Shown here: positions 1 through 8,916 of the stretch, in pieces
How positions within the stretch are numbered: the stretch's first letter is position 1
How the letters are laid out: the number at the start of each line of letters is the position of its first letter
Assembly (NCBI GenBank): GCA_018434685.1
Contig: JAHDOV010000007.1
Location: 1 to 64,000, forward strand
DNA length: 64,000 nucleotides
From: Deltaproteobacteria bacterium
Lineage (GTDB): Bacteria; Desulfobacterota; Desulfomonilia; UBA1062
Direction: 5' to 3'
Made by a program: the position numbers and the translations under genes
The notes under the pieces: generated by a model
Databases searched by the model: none
What the model saw: the letters and a program-made list of their open reading frames with translations, nothing else
Told to the model about the DNA's origin: nothing

Positions 1-18
1 ACCTGGATTCCCGCCACC

Positions 19-1629
19 TCATAACGATGAAGGGGGATGGACGCCAAGGATTTCGTAGAGATCCTGTTGTTTCTTGGTGACTTCGCCGACGCGCAAGTCT
101 TTGCCGGGTCTGCCAAAGCATTCGATCACATCGAATTGATCCAGCAGGCCTTGAAGCGTGTATTTGCCAAACAGATTGTTTTTCTGCATGGCTTTTTTGA
201 TGCAGGATAGATATATCAAAGCCACGAATTGCACGAACAATTTTCCATCCAGTGATTGCTCCGACGAAACCAGCAACCTTCGCATGCTCAGGCGCTCCTT
301 GAGATTGCCGAACGCCTTTTCTACCAGATCCTTGTTGCGATAGACATCGAGGGCCTTGACGGGATCTTTTATTTCATTGCTGAGGAGCGCAAAGTACCCA
401 TAATTTTTTCTGGCTTCATCTATTGCCTCTTGTCTGGCAATCACCTTGATGCCTCTTGCCGGTGTTTCATGGATTTCAAAGTATTTATCATAGAGCTTTG
501 AGTTCTCGGGTTTCATGACGCCACTGTGCAGTTCCTTCTGGAGTGCCAGCAGGCACCGCGTTAGTCTTTGCTCATCTTCGGCAGCCCGCTCGCTGTTGAA
601 ATACAGATGAAGATACATCCTTCGCTCTGACCGGATGGTATCCCCTTTATAGGGACGCTCCTGGGAATAGTCCCATTTCACGGGAACGCACAGAGCAAAG
701 ACTTCATGGCTCTCGCAGTAATTCGACCATTCACGCAGAGAATGACGAACGGTACCCAGCTGCTCTTTTACAAGCTTCAAAGAAAGCTTGGCGCCAATGA
801 GAAATTTGTGGTGCTCCTTGTACAAGTCATTGATGTTTTCGGTGCTGTAGAATCCCCGATCCATGACCAGATGAACCTTTTTCAGGTTCAGAAAGTCCAT
901 GTCTGCCAGCATGTTCCTGACGGTTTTGACATCGGTGACGTTTCCCGGCAGCTTGCGGTAATAAAACGGCAGGCTTGATTCCTGGCCGAATACAAGGGCC
1001 AGATTGAGTTGCGCCAGATGGTCCTGCTCCTTGTTGTAGCCATACCTGATCTGTTTGAGGCACTCCGAATAGCTTGATACGGAGGTGATATCATAGGCCC
1101 AGTATTCCAACTCGGAGCGCCTGGCTGCCTGGAACTGGAAGAATCGATAACGATCCTCTTCTGTAATGGAGGCAAAGAGCTCACTGCTTCTCTGGGATGG
1201 AATATCCTGCCCGTACGGGTGCTGATGCAGCGAAGACCATTTCGGAAAGCGACTCAGAGGGCTGTCTGATTCAAGGATGAGATAGTAGGCAAGCGAGATA
1301 ATCTGCTTATAGCTGTGAGGAAAACACTGCTTCAAATCCGAAACCAGTCCAAGCCTTTGACCAAGGACATCGAGGAGGTAGGTGGCACCGTAGAATTTCC
1401 GGGAGGTTTCCGTGCTCGGGGCAGGGTCTCTTTTGGCAGTCTTTGGTGTGGCAATACCTTTGGGTCTGTTTGTTCCTTTGGTCGGAACAACCTCCCCGGT
1501 GACGTCATCCACTCGACCAATCAGGGTGCGTTTTGCCCGGGATTGTTTCTTTTCCTTGTCCCAATGAGCGATTGATTCGTAGGCATAGGTGATACCGGAT
1601 CGCTTGTCATGCTGACGCACAATGGCCAT
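19..1629 (-). CDS. IS4/IS1634-family DDE transposase
   Basis: This DDE transposase of about 536 residues should catalyse cut-and-paste movement of the surrounding element. Visible landmarks are an Asp in YWAYDITS, the Asp of VMDRGFYS, and near the C-terminus YRNKDLVEKAFGNLK, which matches the Y-2-R-3-E-6-K signature of IS4-like transposases with Lys in place of Arg. The frame is open further upstream to an ATG at 1707. I prefer the ATG at 1627-1629 because GGGGAGGT lies a few bases before it and an inverted repeat (1644-1674) then falls in the leader rather than in the coding sequence. No frameshift or internal stop is seen. Assignment to IS1634 rather than another IS4-like group rests on length and overall look only. 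Confidence 0.88.
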   Translation of the reverse strand: MAIVRQHDKRSGITYAYESIAHWDKEKKQSRAKRTLIGRVDDVTGEVVPTKGTNRPKGIATPKTAKRDPAPSTETSRKFYGATYLLDVLGQRLGLVSDLKQCFPHSYKQIISLAYYLILESDSPLSRFPKWSSLHQHPYGQDIPSQRSSELFASITEEDRYRFFQFQAARRSELEYWAYDITSVSSYSECLKQIRYGYNKEQDHLAQLNLALVFGQESSLPFYYRKLPGNVTDVKTVRNMLADMDFLNLKKVHLVMDRGFYSTENINDLYKEHHKFLIGAKLSLKLVKEQLGTVRHSLREWSNYCESHEVFALCVPVKWDYSQERPYKGDTIRSERRMYLHLYFNSERAAEDEQRLTRCLLALQKELHSGVMKPENSKLYDKYFEIHETPARGIKVIARQEAIDEARKNYGYFALLSNEIKDPVKALDVYRNKDLVEKAFGNLKERLSMRRLLVSSEQSLDGKLFVQFVALIYLSCIKKAMQKNNLFGKYTLQGLLDQFDVIECFGRPGKDLRVGEVTKKQQDLYEILGVHPPSSL

Positions 1630-1643
1630 AAGACCTCCCCTAT

Positions 1644-1674
1644 CATCGTTATGTGATAATACCTCATAACGATG
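1644..1674 (-). promoter_or_regulatory. Inverted repeat in the transposase leader, matching the inner TIR sequence
   Basis: CATCGTTATG (1644-1653) and CATAACGATG (1665-1674) form a perfect 10-bp inverted repeat just upstream of the transposase Shine-Dalgarno. The right arm with its flank, ACCTCATAACGATG (1661-1674), repeats exactly at 16-29 in the left terminal repeat. The same core recurs at the right end (1743-1752). This could be an extra transposase-binding site, an RNA hairpin limiting translation, or both (inference). Confidence 0.6.
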
Positions 1675-1977
1675 CTCAAGGCAAGCGAAATAACACAATT
1701 GATCCATAATTATTTACGGGTTACGACGAAATATTAGAAACCTATCGTTATGATATCCGGGAATCCAGGTTATGAGGTTGGTGCTTGTCTTGGTGATGGA
1801 TGAATCTCATACCTCATGATGACTTGATTTTTATTACTCCGGGAACTATCAGTGATTATGAGACATTTATTTCTCATGTATTCAATTTTCCGAAACGTCC
1901 TCTTTATTGACCTTATGACTGGCTGAGCTACTGTCTTCTCTGTTGGGATAGAGTTATTTTTATGAGAAGAGGAGATT

Positions 1978-2793
1978 ATGGAACATGAGGTGCTCATACG
2001 CCTGGGGGCCTTCCTGGGAATTTTTATACTCATGGCTGTCTGGGAAGCTCTTGCACCCCGCCGGATACTTACCACATCCAAGAGAGACCGCTGGATGAAT
2101 AATTTGGCGATTCTTTCCCTGAATCCTATCTCATTGCGTTTGATTTTTCCAATATTGCCGGTCAGCCTGGCCCTGATTGCAGAACAACGTCACTGGGGTC
2201 TGCTCAATCACACAGATCTCCCTTATGAAGTTGAGATAATAATTGGTGTATTTGCCCTGGATTTTACTCTTTACATACAGCACGCTCTGTTTCATGCATT
2301 TCCGACCCTCTGGAGACTGCATATGGTGCACCATACTGATCTGGATTTTGATGTGACCACCGGGGTCCGTTTCCATCCCGTTGAGATAATATTATCCATG
2401 GGCATCAAACTCATTGCTGTAATCGCCCTCGGCCCTTCTCCCTTAGCGGTATTGCTATTTGAGATGGTTCTGAATGCCACATCCATGTTCAATCATAGCA
2501 ACATCTACCTACCGTCAAAAGTAGACCGGGTGCTTCGGCTTTTTGTAGTCACACCAGAGATGCACAGGGTTCACCACTCAGTCATCATACAGGAGACCAA
2601 CAGCAACTTCGGTTTCAGCTTTCCATGGTGGGACAGGATGTTCGGCACCTATCGCCCTCAACCCTCCAAAGGTCATCTGGACATGGTTATAGGGCTTGCC
2701 CAATACCGTAAGCCCAAACATCTGAACCTGTGGCATCTGATCATTATGCCCTTTACCGGCAATCCCGGCAGGGTACCTATCAGTAGGCATTGA
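1978..2793 (+). CDS. Sterol desaturase / fatty acid hydroxylase family protein
   Basis: An integral membrane protein of 271 residues with the histidine clusters of the fatty-acid-hydroxylase superfamily: H102-ALF-H106, H115-MV-HH119 and H196-RV-HH200. In this family they bind a di-iron centre that hydroxylates or desaturates lipid substrates. Hydrophobic segments surround the clusters, and the motif order HxxxH, HxxHH, HxxHH is canonical. The ATG is preceded by AGAGGAG at good spacing. The gene stands alone between the insertion sequence and a repeat-rich spacer. The substrate cannot be told from sequence. The family chemistry uses O2, which is unusual beside the anaerobic-type genes elsewhere in the window, so it may serve oxygen-exposed membrane remodelling (inference). 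Confidence 0.88.
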   Translation: MEHEVLIRLGAFLGIFILMAVWEALAPRRILTTSKRDRWMNNLAILSLNPISLRLIFPILPVSLALIAEQRHWGLLNHTDLPYEVEIIIGVFALDFTLYIQHALFHAFPTLWRLHMVHHTDLDFDVTTGVRFHPVEIILSMGIKLIAVIALGPSPLAVLLFEMVLNATSMFNHSNIYLPSKVDRVLRLFVVTPEMHRVHHSVIIQETNSNFGFSFPWWDRMFGTYRPQPSKGHLDMVIGLAQYRKPKHLNLWHLIIMPFTGNPGRVPISRH

Positions 2794-2913
2794 ATATTCC
2801 ATCGACTATCAGTCGAGAGATTCAACTACCCCCAAAAGAGACATTAAAAGACAAAACCAACCATCTTTGTTGGTATGGATCAATAATGAGTGAAACAAAC
2901 CAGGACAGGTCAG

Positions 2914-2981
2914 TGGGGTCTTGTAATGCCACATTTATAAGCAGGGATGATGAAAATGTTATAATGCAAGACCTGACCCCA
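2914..2981. repeat. Imperfect inverted repeat containing GGTCTTG / CAAGACC
   Basis: The left arm begins TGGGGTCTTG and the right arm ends CAAGACCTGACCCCA, separated by AT-rich sequence with further partial complementarity (AATGC, ATTTATA). It shares the CAAGACCTGAC core with the hairpin at 3331-3396, so both may belong to one REP-like family. Confidence 0.5.
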
Positions 2982-3330
2982 TGATCGCAAAAATCAGGGC
3001 CAAATCTTGATTCAAGGAATTCACCTCTCCGTGCTTTATTTCTTTTTCAGAAATAACCGGCAGAAAGGGGGAGGATTTCTCTCCTGTAAACTCCATACAT
3101 GATGAAGGTATACTGAGATGGATTATTCTGCCCTCCCTAATTTTTAAACGTAAAAAATCACCTGATTCAATTCATCAGATGTACAGATATTCATAGGTGT
3201 ATGAACGCATGTTACTCTCAACATAATTTGATGTCAAATAAATGTAGGGATTGCAAGGGGATGGGATGTGTAAGGCGCTAGGCAATGGGCACTGGGCACT
3301 AGGAACAACTAAAAAAAACAGACAAGGGAG

Positions 3331-3400
3331 AAAGGTGTCAGGTCTTGAAACTTGAATTAAATGCCCGAATGTCACAATTCAAGACCTGACACCTTTTTTC
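3331..3400. repeat. Perfect 19-bp inverted repeat, REP-like or bidirectional terminator
   Basis: Arm 3331-3349 (AAAGGTGTCAGGTCTTGAA) is exactly complementary to 3378-3396, with a 28-bp loop. The right arm is followed by a short T run, so on the plus strand it could end transcription. The GGTGTCAGGTCTTG core is typical of REP-like intergenic repeats associated with REP-associated tyrosine transposases; no such transposase lies in the window. Confidence 0.6.
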
Positions 3401-3755
3401 CTTGGGCACTCTGCTTAGGGATGATAAATCTGAGTTAGATATGTTTAAGAGGATTCAATTATAAATTATGGCACGATATTTATACTTTAAGATGTGTTAA
3501 GAATCTCGACAATAGCTAAATCATAGCCAAAACACCTCTATCGCAAGATATAACAGACATTCCATATGAAATATAGATGTCGGATATCTTTACATTTCTT
3601 GAGTGGTGACAGCTCATTGTTGCTTCTCCGATTTATGATAACCAATTGTTTTTGATTGATTTAATACTTTATCTTTGAGGGTGGTCTATTATTTGCATTT
3701 ATTTTCATATACTTGTAACTTTGCCTATGAATAATTTGAATGAGGGGGTTTCATC

Positions 3756-4802
3756 ATGTGTAAACGAGTAGGTCTGTCTCTTGCTTTCCTGTGCTTGGTT
3801 GTCTGTACAAATCCCGTTTTTGCTGCTCTGATAAATCGTGGGACAGGGATGATCTATGACACTGAACTTGATATTACATGGCTCCAGGATGCTAATTATG
3901 CACGAACATCAGGATATGATTCAGATGGGTTGATGATCTGGGACCAAGCTCTAACATGGGCGGGAGACTTAGTCTATGGTGGGTATGATGATTGGCGTCT
4001 ACCACAGATACTCCCAGTAAATGGAACGAATTATAATGACAGTTACTTATCAGTCGATGGTTCCACAGATTATGGTTACAACATTAGCGCACCTGGAACT
4101 GTCTATGCTGGTAGCAAAGGCAGTGAGATGGCATATATGTACTATAGCAACCTAGGGAACAATAGCGTAGTCGGTACACATATACACGGTGCAGGTCTTG
4201 TAAATACAGGTGATTTCATCAATTTAGGCGAAACTTCATATTGGTCAGGTACAGACTACTACAGTACCCAATATGCAAGGTACTTTGACATGGGCAACGG
4301 AGTCCAGAGTTATGTAACCAAGGATGGATCTAATTGTAATGGAGGTGGTCTGTACGCATGGGCCGTCCGTGATGGTGACTTCGGCCCTTACGTTTCATCG
4401 AGTGTAGATTATGTTGCTGACCTAACCCTTAGTGATACATTTTCATTCGATTATTATTGGCAGATGGGTCAAGAGCCTGACGGATTCAACATGGATATTT
4501 TCTACTTTATAGACAATTCCTGGCGTCTTCTCGGAGGCGATATAACTTTTGATGGTTCCTTATCTGAATGGGAAACAGCGTCATTTGTTGTTCCTGAAGC
4601 GCTACGTGGATTACAAACTCAGATCCGGTTCGGTGTGTTTGACTTCGGTGAATATACTGACCCCACAGTCTATCTTCGGAACATTGCAAGCAATGGCACA
4701 GCACCAGTTCCTGAGCCGGCCACCATTATTCTTTTAGGAACAGGCATGCTAGGAATAGCCGGATTTAGAAAGAAGTTGAAAAAGCAACACAAACCATTTT
4801 AG
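3756..4802 (+). CDS. PEP-CTERM protein with DUF1566-like domain
   Basis: An exported protein of 348 residues. A signal peptide (about residues 1-23, ending VFA) precedes a DUF1566-type domain with the pattern GTGMIYDTELDITWLQDANY, then WDQALTWA and DDWRLPQ, and later YWSGTDY and YAWAVRDGD. The tail is PVPEPATIILLGTGMLG followed by a basic FRKKLKK end, the PEP-CTERM sorting signal recognised by exosortase. This predicts cleavage and attachment at the outer surface or export into biofilm matrix. Residues of about 210-310 look like a separate beta-rich module. The exosortase itself is not in this window. GAGGGGG precedes the ATG, and a strong terminator follows the stop codon at once, so the gene is probably monocistronic. 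Confidence 0.85.
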   Translation: MCKRVGLSLAFLCLVVCTNPVFAALINRGTGMIYDTELDITWLQDANYARTSGYDSDGLMIWDQALTWAGDLVYGGYDDWRLPQILPVNGTNYNDSYLSVDGSTDYGYNISAPGTVYAGSKGSEMAYMYYSNLGNNSVVGTHIHGAGLVNTGDFINLGETSYWSGTDYYSTQYARYFDMGNGVQSYVTKDGSNCNGGGLYAWAVRDGDFGPYVSSSVDYVADLTLSDTFSFDYYWQMGQEPDGFNMDIFYFIDNSWRLLGGDITFDGSLSEWETASFVVPEALRGLQTQIRFGVFDFGEYTDPTVYLRNIASNGTAPVPEPATIILLGTGMLGIAGFRKKLKKQHKPF

Positions 4803-4850
4803 AGATGTGGAGGCAGAGTCTCTCGACTCTGCCTCCACATCTTTCTCAAT
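4803..4850 (+). terminator. Strong stem-loop terminator after the PEP-CTERM gene
   Basis: An 18-bp perfect stem (4803-4820 with 4825-4842) closes a TCTC tetraloop and is followed by TTCTC. It starts directly after the stop codon at 4800-4802. The T tract is short, so efficiency is uncertain, but the stem length and position fit a terminator. Confidence 0.8.
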
Positions 4851-5031
4851 GGCTATGTCCTGTGCATCTTGTCCCCTGAAAATTAAAGATCATCAGATAT
4901 AATCTTCATTTAAGATCACTCATCGTCAAAATCCACGGTATGGCATGTTATCTATATCTTACGAAATGACAATCCTTAATAGATATCGTCTAATTCTTCC
5001 GCCCGTTCTTGTTATGCGATCCAAGATCAAT

Positions 5032-6438
5032 TCAAAATTGAAAATAGATGAATGGATTAAATCCTTTGGGATAGAAAATCAGAACAAGCCAAAGCATACA
5101 AAATAACATCGCGGGAGTGTACCATGCTTTTATGGGAAGATTATGAAAATCACCGAACTCTAGTGCCTTAAGAATATGAATCAATCCTGTTCCGAAAAGA
5201 AGAAATATAACAAAAGGTGGATACCATGACACCCCTGGTTCCGGGAAAAACATCTTTCCTATAATGTGTATTGCTTGATAGAAGTTTTTGGAACGAAAAA
5301 AAACCCAACCTATCATTACAATTAATATCGTAACAATCCAGTGTACACAAGAAGACATTGCTGCATTACCAGTACTTGCTTCTTGGGCTTTTCGAGTATT
5401 GGCCAAAAATCGATTAATGGATAAGGCAATACCATGGAAAAGCCCCCAGAAAACAAATGTCCATGCAGCGCCATGCCATAATCCACATAACATCATGGAG
5501 GAAAGTAGATTCACATATGTTCTTATTTTTCCTTTTCTATTCCCTCCGAGTGGAATATAAATATAATCTCGTATCCATGTGGACAGAGAAATGTGCCATC
5601 GTCTCCAAAATTCAATTATGCTTTTAGAAAGATAGGGATGATCAAAATTAATATTCACGTCATAACCAATCATTTTTGAAACACCTATGGCCATATCTGA
5701 ATATCCTGCAAAATCAAAATAGATTTGAAGAGTATACGCACACACCGCCAGCCATGTTGTTGCACTGCTATATACTTCTGCATTAAGAAAGAACGGATCT
5801 ACAAACAATGCCAACCGATCTGCTATGAAAACTTTTTTAAATAGACCAACAATGAACAATTGAAGACCAAGAACAATATGTTTTTTTGAAACTATACTTG
5901 TTTTTTTCAACTGAGGTAAAAAGTGAGATGCTCTGATTATTGGACCTGCAAGGACAGTTGGGAAGAAGGCAACGAACAGTGCGTAATCAAAAAGACTTTT
6001 GCATGCAGGAATAGTTCGTCGATAAACTTCAATTGTATAACTTAATGTCTTAAATGTATAAAATGATATGCCTATGGGTAAAATAATATCGAGCGAGACA
6101 AGATGGAAACCTGTAGGTTCTAATAGGTGCTGAAGAGAAGAAACGAAGAAATTATAATATTTAAATACCCCCAGTATTCCAAGATTTATTATGAGACTTA
6201 CAGCGAGCAACAATTTCCTTCTGAAATCATTAGTGTTTATTGCTAATAGCTGTCCTACCAAATAATCAACAACGGTTGATATTATTACTAAACCTAGGAA
6301 CCTGAAATCCCAGTAGGCATAAAAATAGTAACTTGAAGCGAGAAGAGCTATCTTTCGCAATTTATTGTTTCTAACAACGAGGAAAAAACCAAACACAATC
6401 ATGAAAAAAAAGATGAATTCCAGTTGTGTAAACAACAT
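5032..6438 (-). CDS. MBOAT family O-acyltransferase (AlgI/DltB-like)
   Basis: A polytopic membrane protein of 468 residues. The MBOAT signature is clear: FDHPYLSKSIIEFWRRWH, STWIRDYIYIPLGGNRKG, and the catalytic-His region CGLWHGAAWTFVFWGLFHG. AlgI-type proteins move acetyl groups from a cytoplasmic donor across the membrane to decorate extracellular polysaccharide. The gene immediately follows an SGNH-hydrolase-like gene (2-bp gap) on the same strand; in alginate-acetylation-like systems the two proteins work as a relay. Both genes are markedly AT-richer than their surroundings, suggesting transfer. The acceptor polymer is unknown because no glycosyltransferases are adjacent. Confidence 0.9.
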   Translation of the reverse strand: MLFTQLEFIFFFMIVFGFFLVVRNNKLRKIALLASSYYFYAYWDFRFLGLVIISTVVDYLVGQLLAINTNDFRRKLLLAVSLIINLGILGVFKYYNFFVSSLQHLLEPTGFHLVSLDIILPIGISFYTFKTLSYTIEVYRRTIPACKSLFDYALFVAFFPTVLAGPIIRASHFLPQLKKTSIVSKKHIVLGLQLFIVGLFKKVFIADRLALFVDPFFLNAEVYSSATTWLAVCAYTLQIYFDFAGYSDMAIGVSKMIGYDVNINFDHPYLSKSIIEFWRRWHISLSTWIRDYIYIPLGGNRKGKIRTYVNLLSSMMLCGLWHGAAWTFVFWGLFHGIALSINRFLANTRKAQEASTGNAAMSSCVHWIVTILIVMIGWVFFRSKNFYQAIHIIGKMFFPEPGVSWYPPFVIFLLFGTGLIHILKALEFGDFHNLPIKAWYTPAMLFCMLWLVLIFYPKGFNPFIYFQF

Positions 6439-6440
6439 CG

Positions 6441-7520
6441 CTACATTGCCCTTTTGTTTTCTTTCATGTATTGAAAAATGCGTTTGGCTACTAAAAGATG
6501 TCCATTCTCATTAAAGTGACCAGCGGCAATCCTGGAATTATGAAACCCACGTGGGAACTTTTTAGATTCTCTATAATAAGAACAAAAATCATCTTTCATA
6601 TTAATAAAACCATAACCATATTTATTGCATAGTGCATTGAAATCATTTATTATATCTGATTGAGAGTCATCATAGATGATACCTCCATTATCAATTCTAG
6701 GGACATGGGGACAATAAACAAATATTATAGGAAGGTTGGTTTGCTCCTTAAATCTCTTAAGCAGGTAATCCCATGATATTGCTAATAATGAGGCAGTCTT
6801 TACCTCATGTGTTTCGGTTTTCTTATTTAGATTAATTATGCCAAGTGTAAAACGAAGATCATTTTCAAATAAAGCTGCTTTTAATATATTCCATAGAAAA
6901 TCTGCATTATACTTTTGAAATACTCTTTTAACATTTTGGAAAGGGATATCTACTTTTTTTTCAACTAATGAAAGAGTAGGATGTGAACGAAACTCACAAT
7001 GTGTTCCTTCTTGGTCCGGGTAAAGATCGGTAATATCAGCAATAATAATAACATGAGCAATGATAGATGGGATTATATTTTCATATTTCGGTATATTGAA
7101 AAAATAATCAGCAATGCTATCACCACTACGTCCTCTAGCAAACGCATAGATATCTGACATGCCCTCGGAAATACATAACTCGTTAAAAAGATGATTTAAT
7201 TTATTCTTATCATCAACATTGAATGCCTCGACATAGGAATCACCCCATACTGCAATTTTCTGTAAAGGGATTTTTGTTATATCCGCCACCCCATTAACAC
7301 CATATTTTCCAATGAAAGTGCGTCCATTCCCTTCACTATGGAATTTACACACTGTTCCAGGTGAAATAATATATCCGTTAATATCTTCATCCCATTTATA
7401 AGTAACTAAAGTATTGACAAAAAAATAAGATACGAACAGAGCAAAAATTAATGAGAGAAAAAACCCCAGATACCATTTCTTTGATCCTAATATGATTTGC
7501 CCTAGTTTAACCCACTGCAT
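6441..7520 (-). CDS. SGNH/GDSL hydrolase-like protein, membrane-anchored partner of the MBOAT protein
   Basis: The protein has 359 residues with one N-terminal membrane segment (about residues 17-40) and a periplasmic domain. The SGNH block I motif is VWGDSYVEAF with the nucleophile at about Ser95. The C-terminal block reads AGHFNENGHLLVAKR and supplies the catalytic His. This resembles AlgJ/AlgX-type O-acetyltransferases, which accept acyl groups from an MBOAT partner. The stop codon lies 2 bp before the MBOAT start, so the pair is surely cotranscribed. The leader upstream is AT-rich; I did not identify a promoter with confidence. It could instead be an esterase acting on the same polymer. 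Confidence 0.78.
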   Translation of the reverse strand: MQWVKLGQIILGSKKWYLGFFLSLIFALFVSYFFVNTLVTYKWDEDINGYIISPGTVCKFHSEGNGRTFIGKYGVNGVADITKIPLQKIAVWGDSYVEAFNVDDKNKLNHLFNELCISEGMSDIYAFARGRSGDSIADYFFNIPKYENIIPSIIAHVIIIADITDLYPDQEGTHCEFRSHPTLSLVEKKVDIPFQNVKRVFQKYNADFLWNILKAALFENDLRFTLGIINLNKKTETHEVKTASLLAISWDYLLKRFKEQTNLPIIFVYCPHVPRIDNGGIIYDDSQSDIINDFNALCNKYGYGFINMKDDFCSYYRESKKFPRGFHNSRIAAGHFNENGHLLVAKRIFQYMKENKRAM

Positions 7521-7889
7521 GACATCCTCAAAGAGATAGAATAAAAAACCAACTATCTATGGTAGTCGGTTATATAATAAAAAAATAGCATAAATATTCA
7601 TAACATGATTCATGTTTATTGTCTTTAATAGCACATTTGCAAGAATAAATAGAACACGTCAAGTCTTTGTTTGACGCTATCTTTTATATTTCTTTCAGAT
7701 TTTTTGAATTTTTCAACCCCTTTTTGCTTATGCTTTGTTAGTCCTAGATTGGTATTAACTGAACTCCCTGAATATTTTAAAAAAACATCTTTGATGTTCA
7801 TGCCTCATTTAATCACTTGGACTTGGGGCATAGTAAATTAACATAAAACTGGGATACATAAAATTGGGACGTTTCTATTTTTCCTCGGG
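7521..7889. other. AT-rich spacer
   Basis: No gene is supported. Near its right end the sequence GGGACGTTTCTATTT (7866-7880) recurs in part (ACGTTTCTATTT) at 9034-9045 on the other side of the HEPN/MNT pair. Otherwise I see only AT-rich DNA serving as leader for the SGNH gene and as the downstream region of the HEPN gene. Confidence 0.5.
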
Positions 7890-8330
7890 CTACTTAAGGA
7901 GTTCCGGATAATTTTTCCTGAGCCAGTCTTCTATTTCCTGCATAATGTTTTGCGCAAGGTTCAACATCTCTGATGCCTCCTGATCGGACACGGCTCCTGC
8001 CCTGTCATAGGCGCCTATGTTGCGCTTCTTCCTGAACCGGTCAAGCTGGTTAACCAGGTCTGGAGAAGATCCGATGGTGTATGTCAGCGACTGAATGATG
8101 CGATAATGATGGGCTTCCCGGGCAGCGCGATAACCGCAGGCAGCCAGTGCGGCAGTGGCCGCCTGAAGGGCTGCATTGTAAGCGATATTCAATCGCCAAT
8201 CCGGACTTAAGCCGGGCGTCCGGCAGTCCTTCATGTCGCGATCTGCCACTGCAAGGAGATCTGAAATCTCCTGAGGGCTTGTCTGATGAGTCACCAGCCA
8301 GCCATTACTGAGCCATGTTTTTAAGCTCAT
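7890..8330 (-). CDS. HEPN domain protein, toxin-like partner of an MNT gene
   Basis: A small all-helical protein of about 146 residues with a HEPN-type C-terminal half (RFRKKRNIGAYDRAG, then a long helix EASEMLNLAQNIMQEIEDW). The usual RNase motif of HepT-like HEPN toxins is RX4HXY. Here the His position is Gly (KRNIGAY) while the Tyr is kept, so nuclease activity is doubtful. The gene overlaps the preceding MNT gene by 26 bp. GGAG six bases before the ATG at 8328-8330 favours that start over a TTG at 8345. In HEPN/MNT pairs the HEPN protein is the toxin and the nucleotidyltransferase neutralises it, in some cases by AMPylating the motif Tyr. Whether this variant acts that way is inference. 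Confidence 0.75.
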   Translation of the reverse strand: MSLKTWLSNGWLVTHQTSPQEISDLLAVADRDMKDCRTPGLSPDWRLNIAYNAALQAATAALAACGYRAAREAHHYRIIQSLTYTIGSSPDLVNQLDRFRKKRNIGAYDRAGAVSDQEASEMLNLAQNIMQEIEDWLRKNYPELLK

Positions 8331-8916
8331 GCTCATCTCCGACAAGGAATATCTTCGGTCCTTTCATAATGGTCATAATAAAGTGATTATGTGACGCCAG
8401 CTTGGTTTGAAATTCCTCAGAGGGGAAAACGGTAGGATTGATCTCCCTGCCGAGACTTTGCTGTGCAAGGCTTAAGGCTGATACGACCTCTGTAAACGTT
8501 GCTGAGCCTACGACACAGACATCCACATCGCTGCTTTTGTTCTCTTTGCCGCCAGCGAAAGAGCCGTAAACGAATGCGGTCTGGATACGGTCGGACAGGG
8601 TTGCAAGGGCGGCTTTGAGGATATCGCCTAAACCTACAGTCTTTACGATCAGTCCTTTCAGCTCTGCATAAACCGGACATTGTGAATTTGCCTGATAGTA
8701 AATCAACTTGCCTTTCACACTTGACTGGATGATTCCGGCTTTGGCAAGGGCTTTGAGTTCCCGTTGGATAGAACCCATGCCGACACCCGCAACGCGGGCA
8801 ATCTGACGCAGGTAAAAACTCTCATCAGGATGGGTGTACAAGAGTGATAAAACCGCCCTGCGGGTCTTGCCGAACAAAGTGGTTGAAAGCGTGTCAATGG
8901 TCTTTGATGTACCCAT
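8305..8916 (-). CDS. wHTH-MNT nucleotidyltransferase fusion, antitoxin-like
   Basis: About 203 residues. The N-terminal winged helix (LYTHPDESFYLRQIARVAGV then SIQRELKALAKAGII) is MarR/ArsR-like. The C-terminal minimal nucleotidyltransferase domain has a perfect GSX10DXD motif, with Gly-Ser in YGSFAGG and Asp-Val-Asp ten residues later. The fusion suggests that one protein both modifies the HEPN partner and represses the promoter. The reading frame is open to a TTG at 8955, but the ATG at 8914-8916 is the first ATG and lies inside two operator-like dyads, so either initiation occurs there or the 5' region is unusual. No strong Shine-Dalgarno precedes either start. It overlaps the HEPN gene, as in other two-gene toxin-antitoxin operons. 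Confidence 0.8.
   Translation of the reverse strand: MGTSKTIDTLSTTLFGKTRRAVLSLLYTHPDESFYLRQIARVAGVGMGSIQRELKALAKAGIIQSSVKGKLIYYQANSQCPVYAELKGLIVKTVGLGDILKAALATLSDRIQTAFVYGSFAGGKENKSSDVDVCVVGSATFTEVVSALSLAQQSLGREINPTVFPSEEFQTKLASHNHFIMTIMKGPKIFLVGDEHELKNMAQ

Larger units (their letters stand above)
1..1770 (-). mobile_element. IS4/IS1634-type insertion sequence, apparently complete
   Basis: The two ends form imperfect terminal inverted repeats of about 30 bp. Both start ACCTGGATTCCCG, diverge for a few bases, then share a TCATAACGAT core (left end 1-30, right end 1741-1770). The single transposase gene fills the space between them, and its stop codon at 19-21 lies inside the left repeat. The left end coincides with the window edge, so a target duplication cannot be checked. 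The intact reading frame suggests a recent or active copy. Confidence 0.85.
2794..3755. other. Gene-poor spacer with two hairpin repeats
   Basis: Short open frames here (for example 2790-2984) overlap palindromes and have no convincing ribosome binding site. The stretch holds an imperfect hairpin (2914-2981), a perfect 19-bp inverted repeat (3331-3396) and a GCGCTAGGCAATGGGCAC-like dispersed motif near 3270-3305. From 3400 to 3755 it is AT-rich leader for the next gene, with no promoter I can name. Confidence 0.6.

Noticed and set aside
2790-2984. 65-codon frame after the fatty acid hydroxylase
   Set aside because: Runs through a hairpin repeat and has no ribosome binding site.
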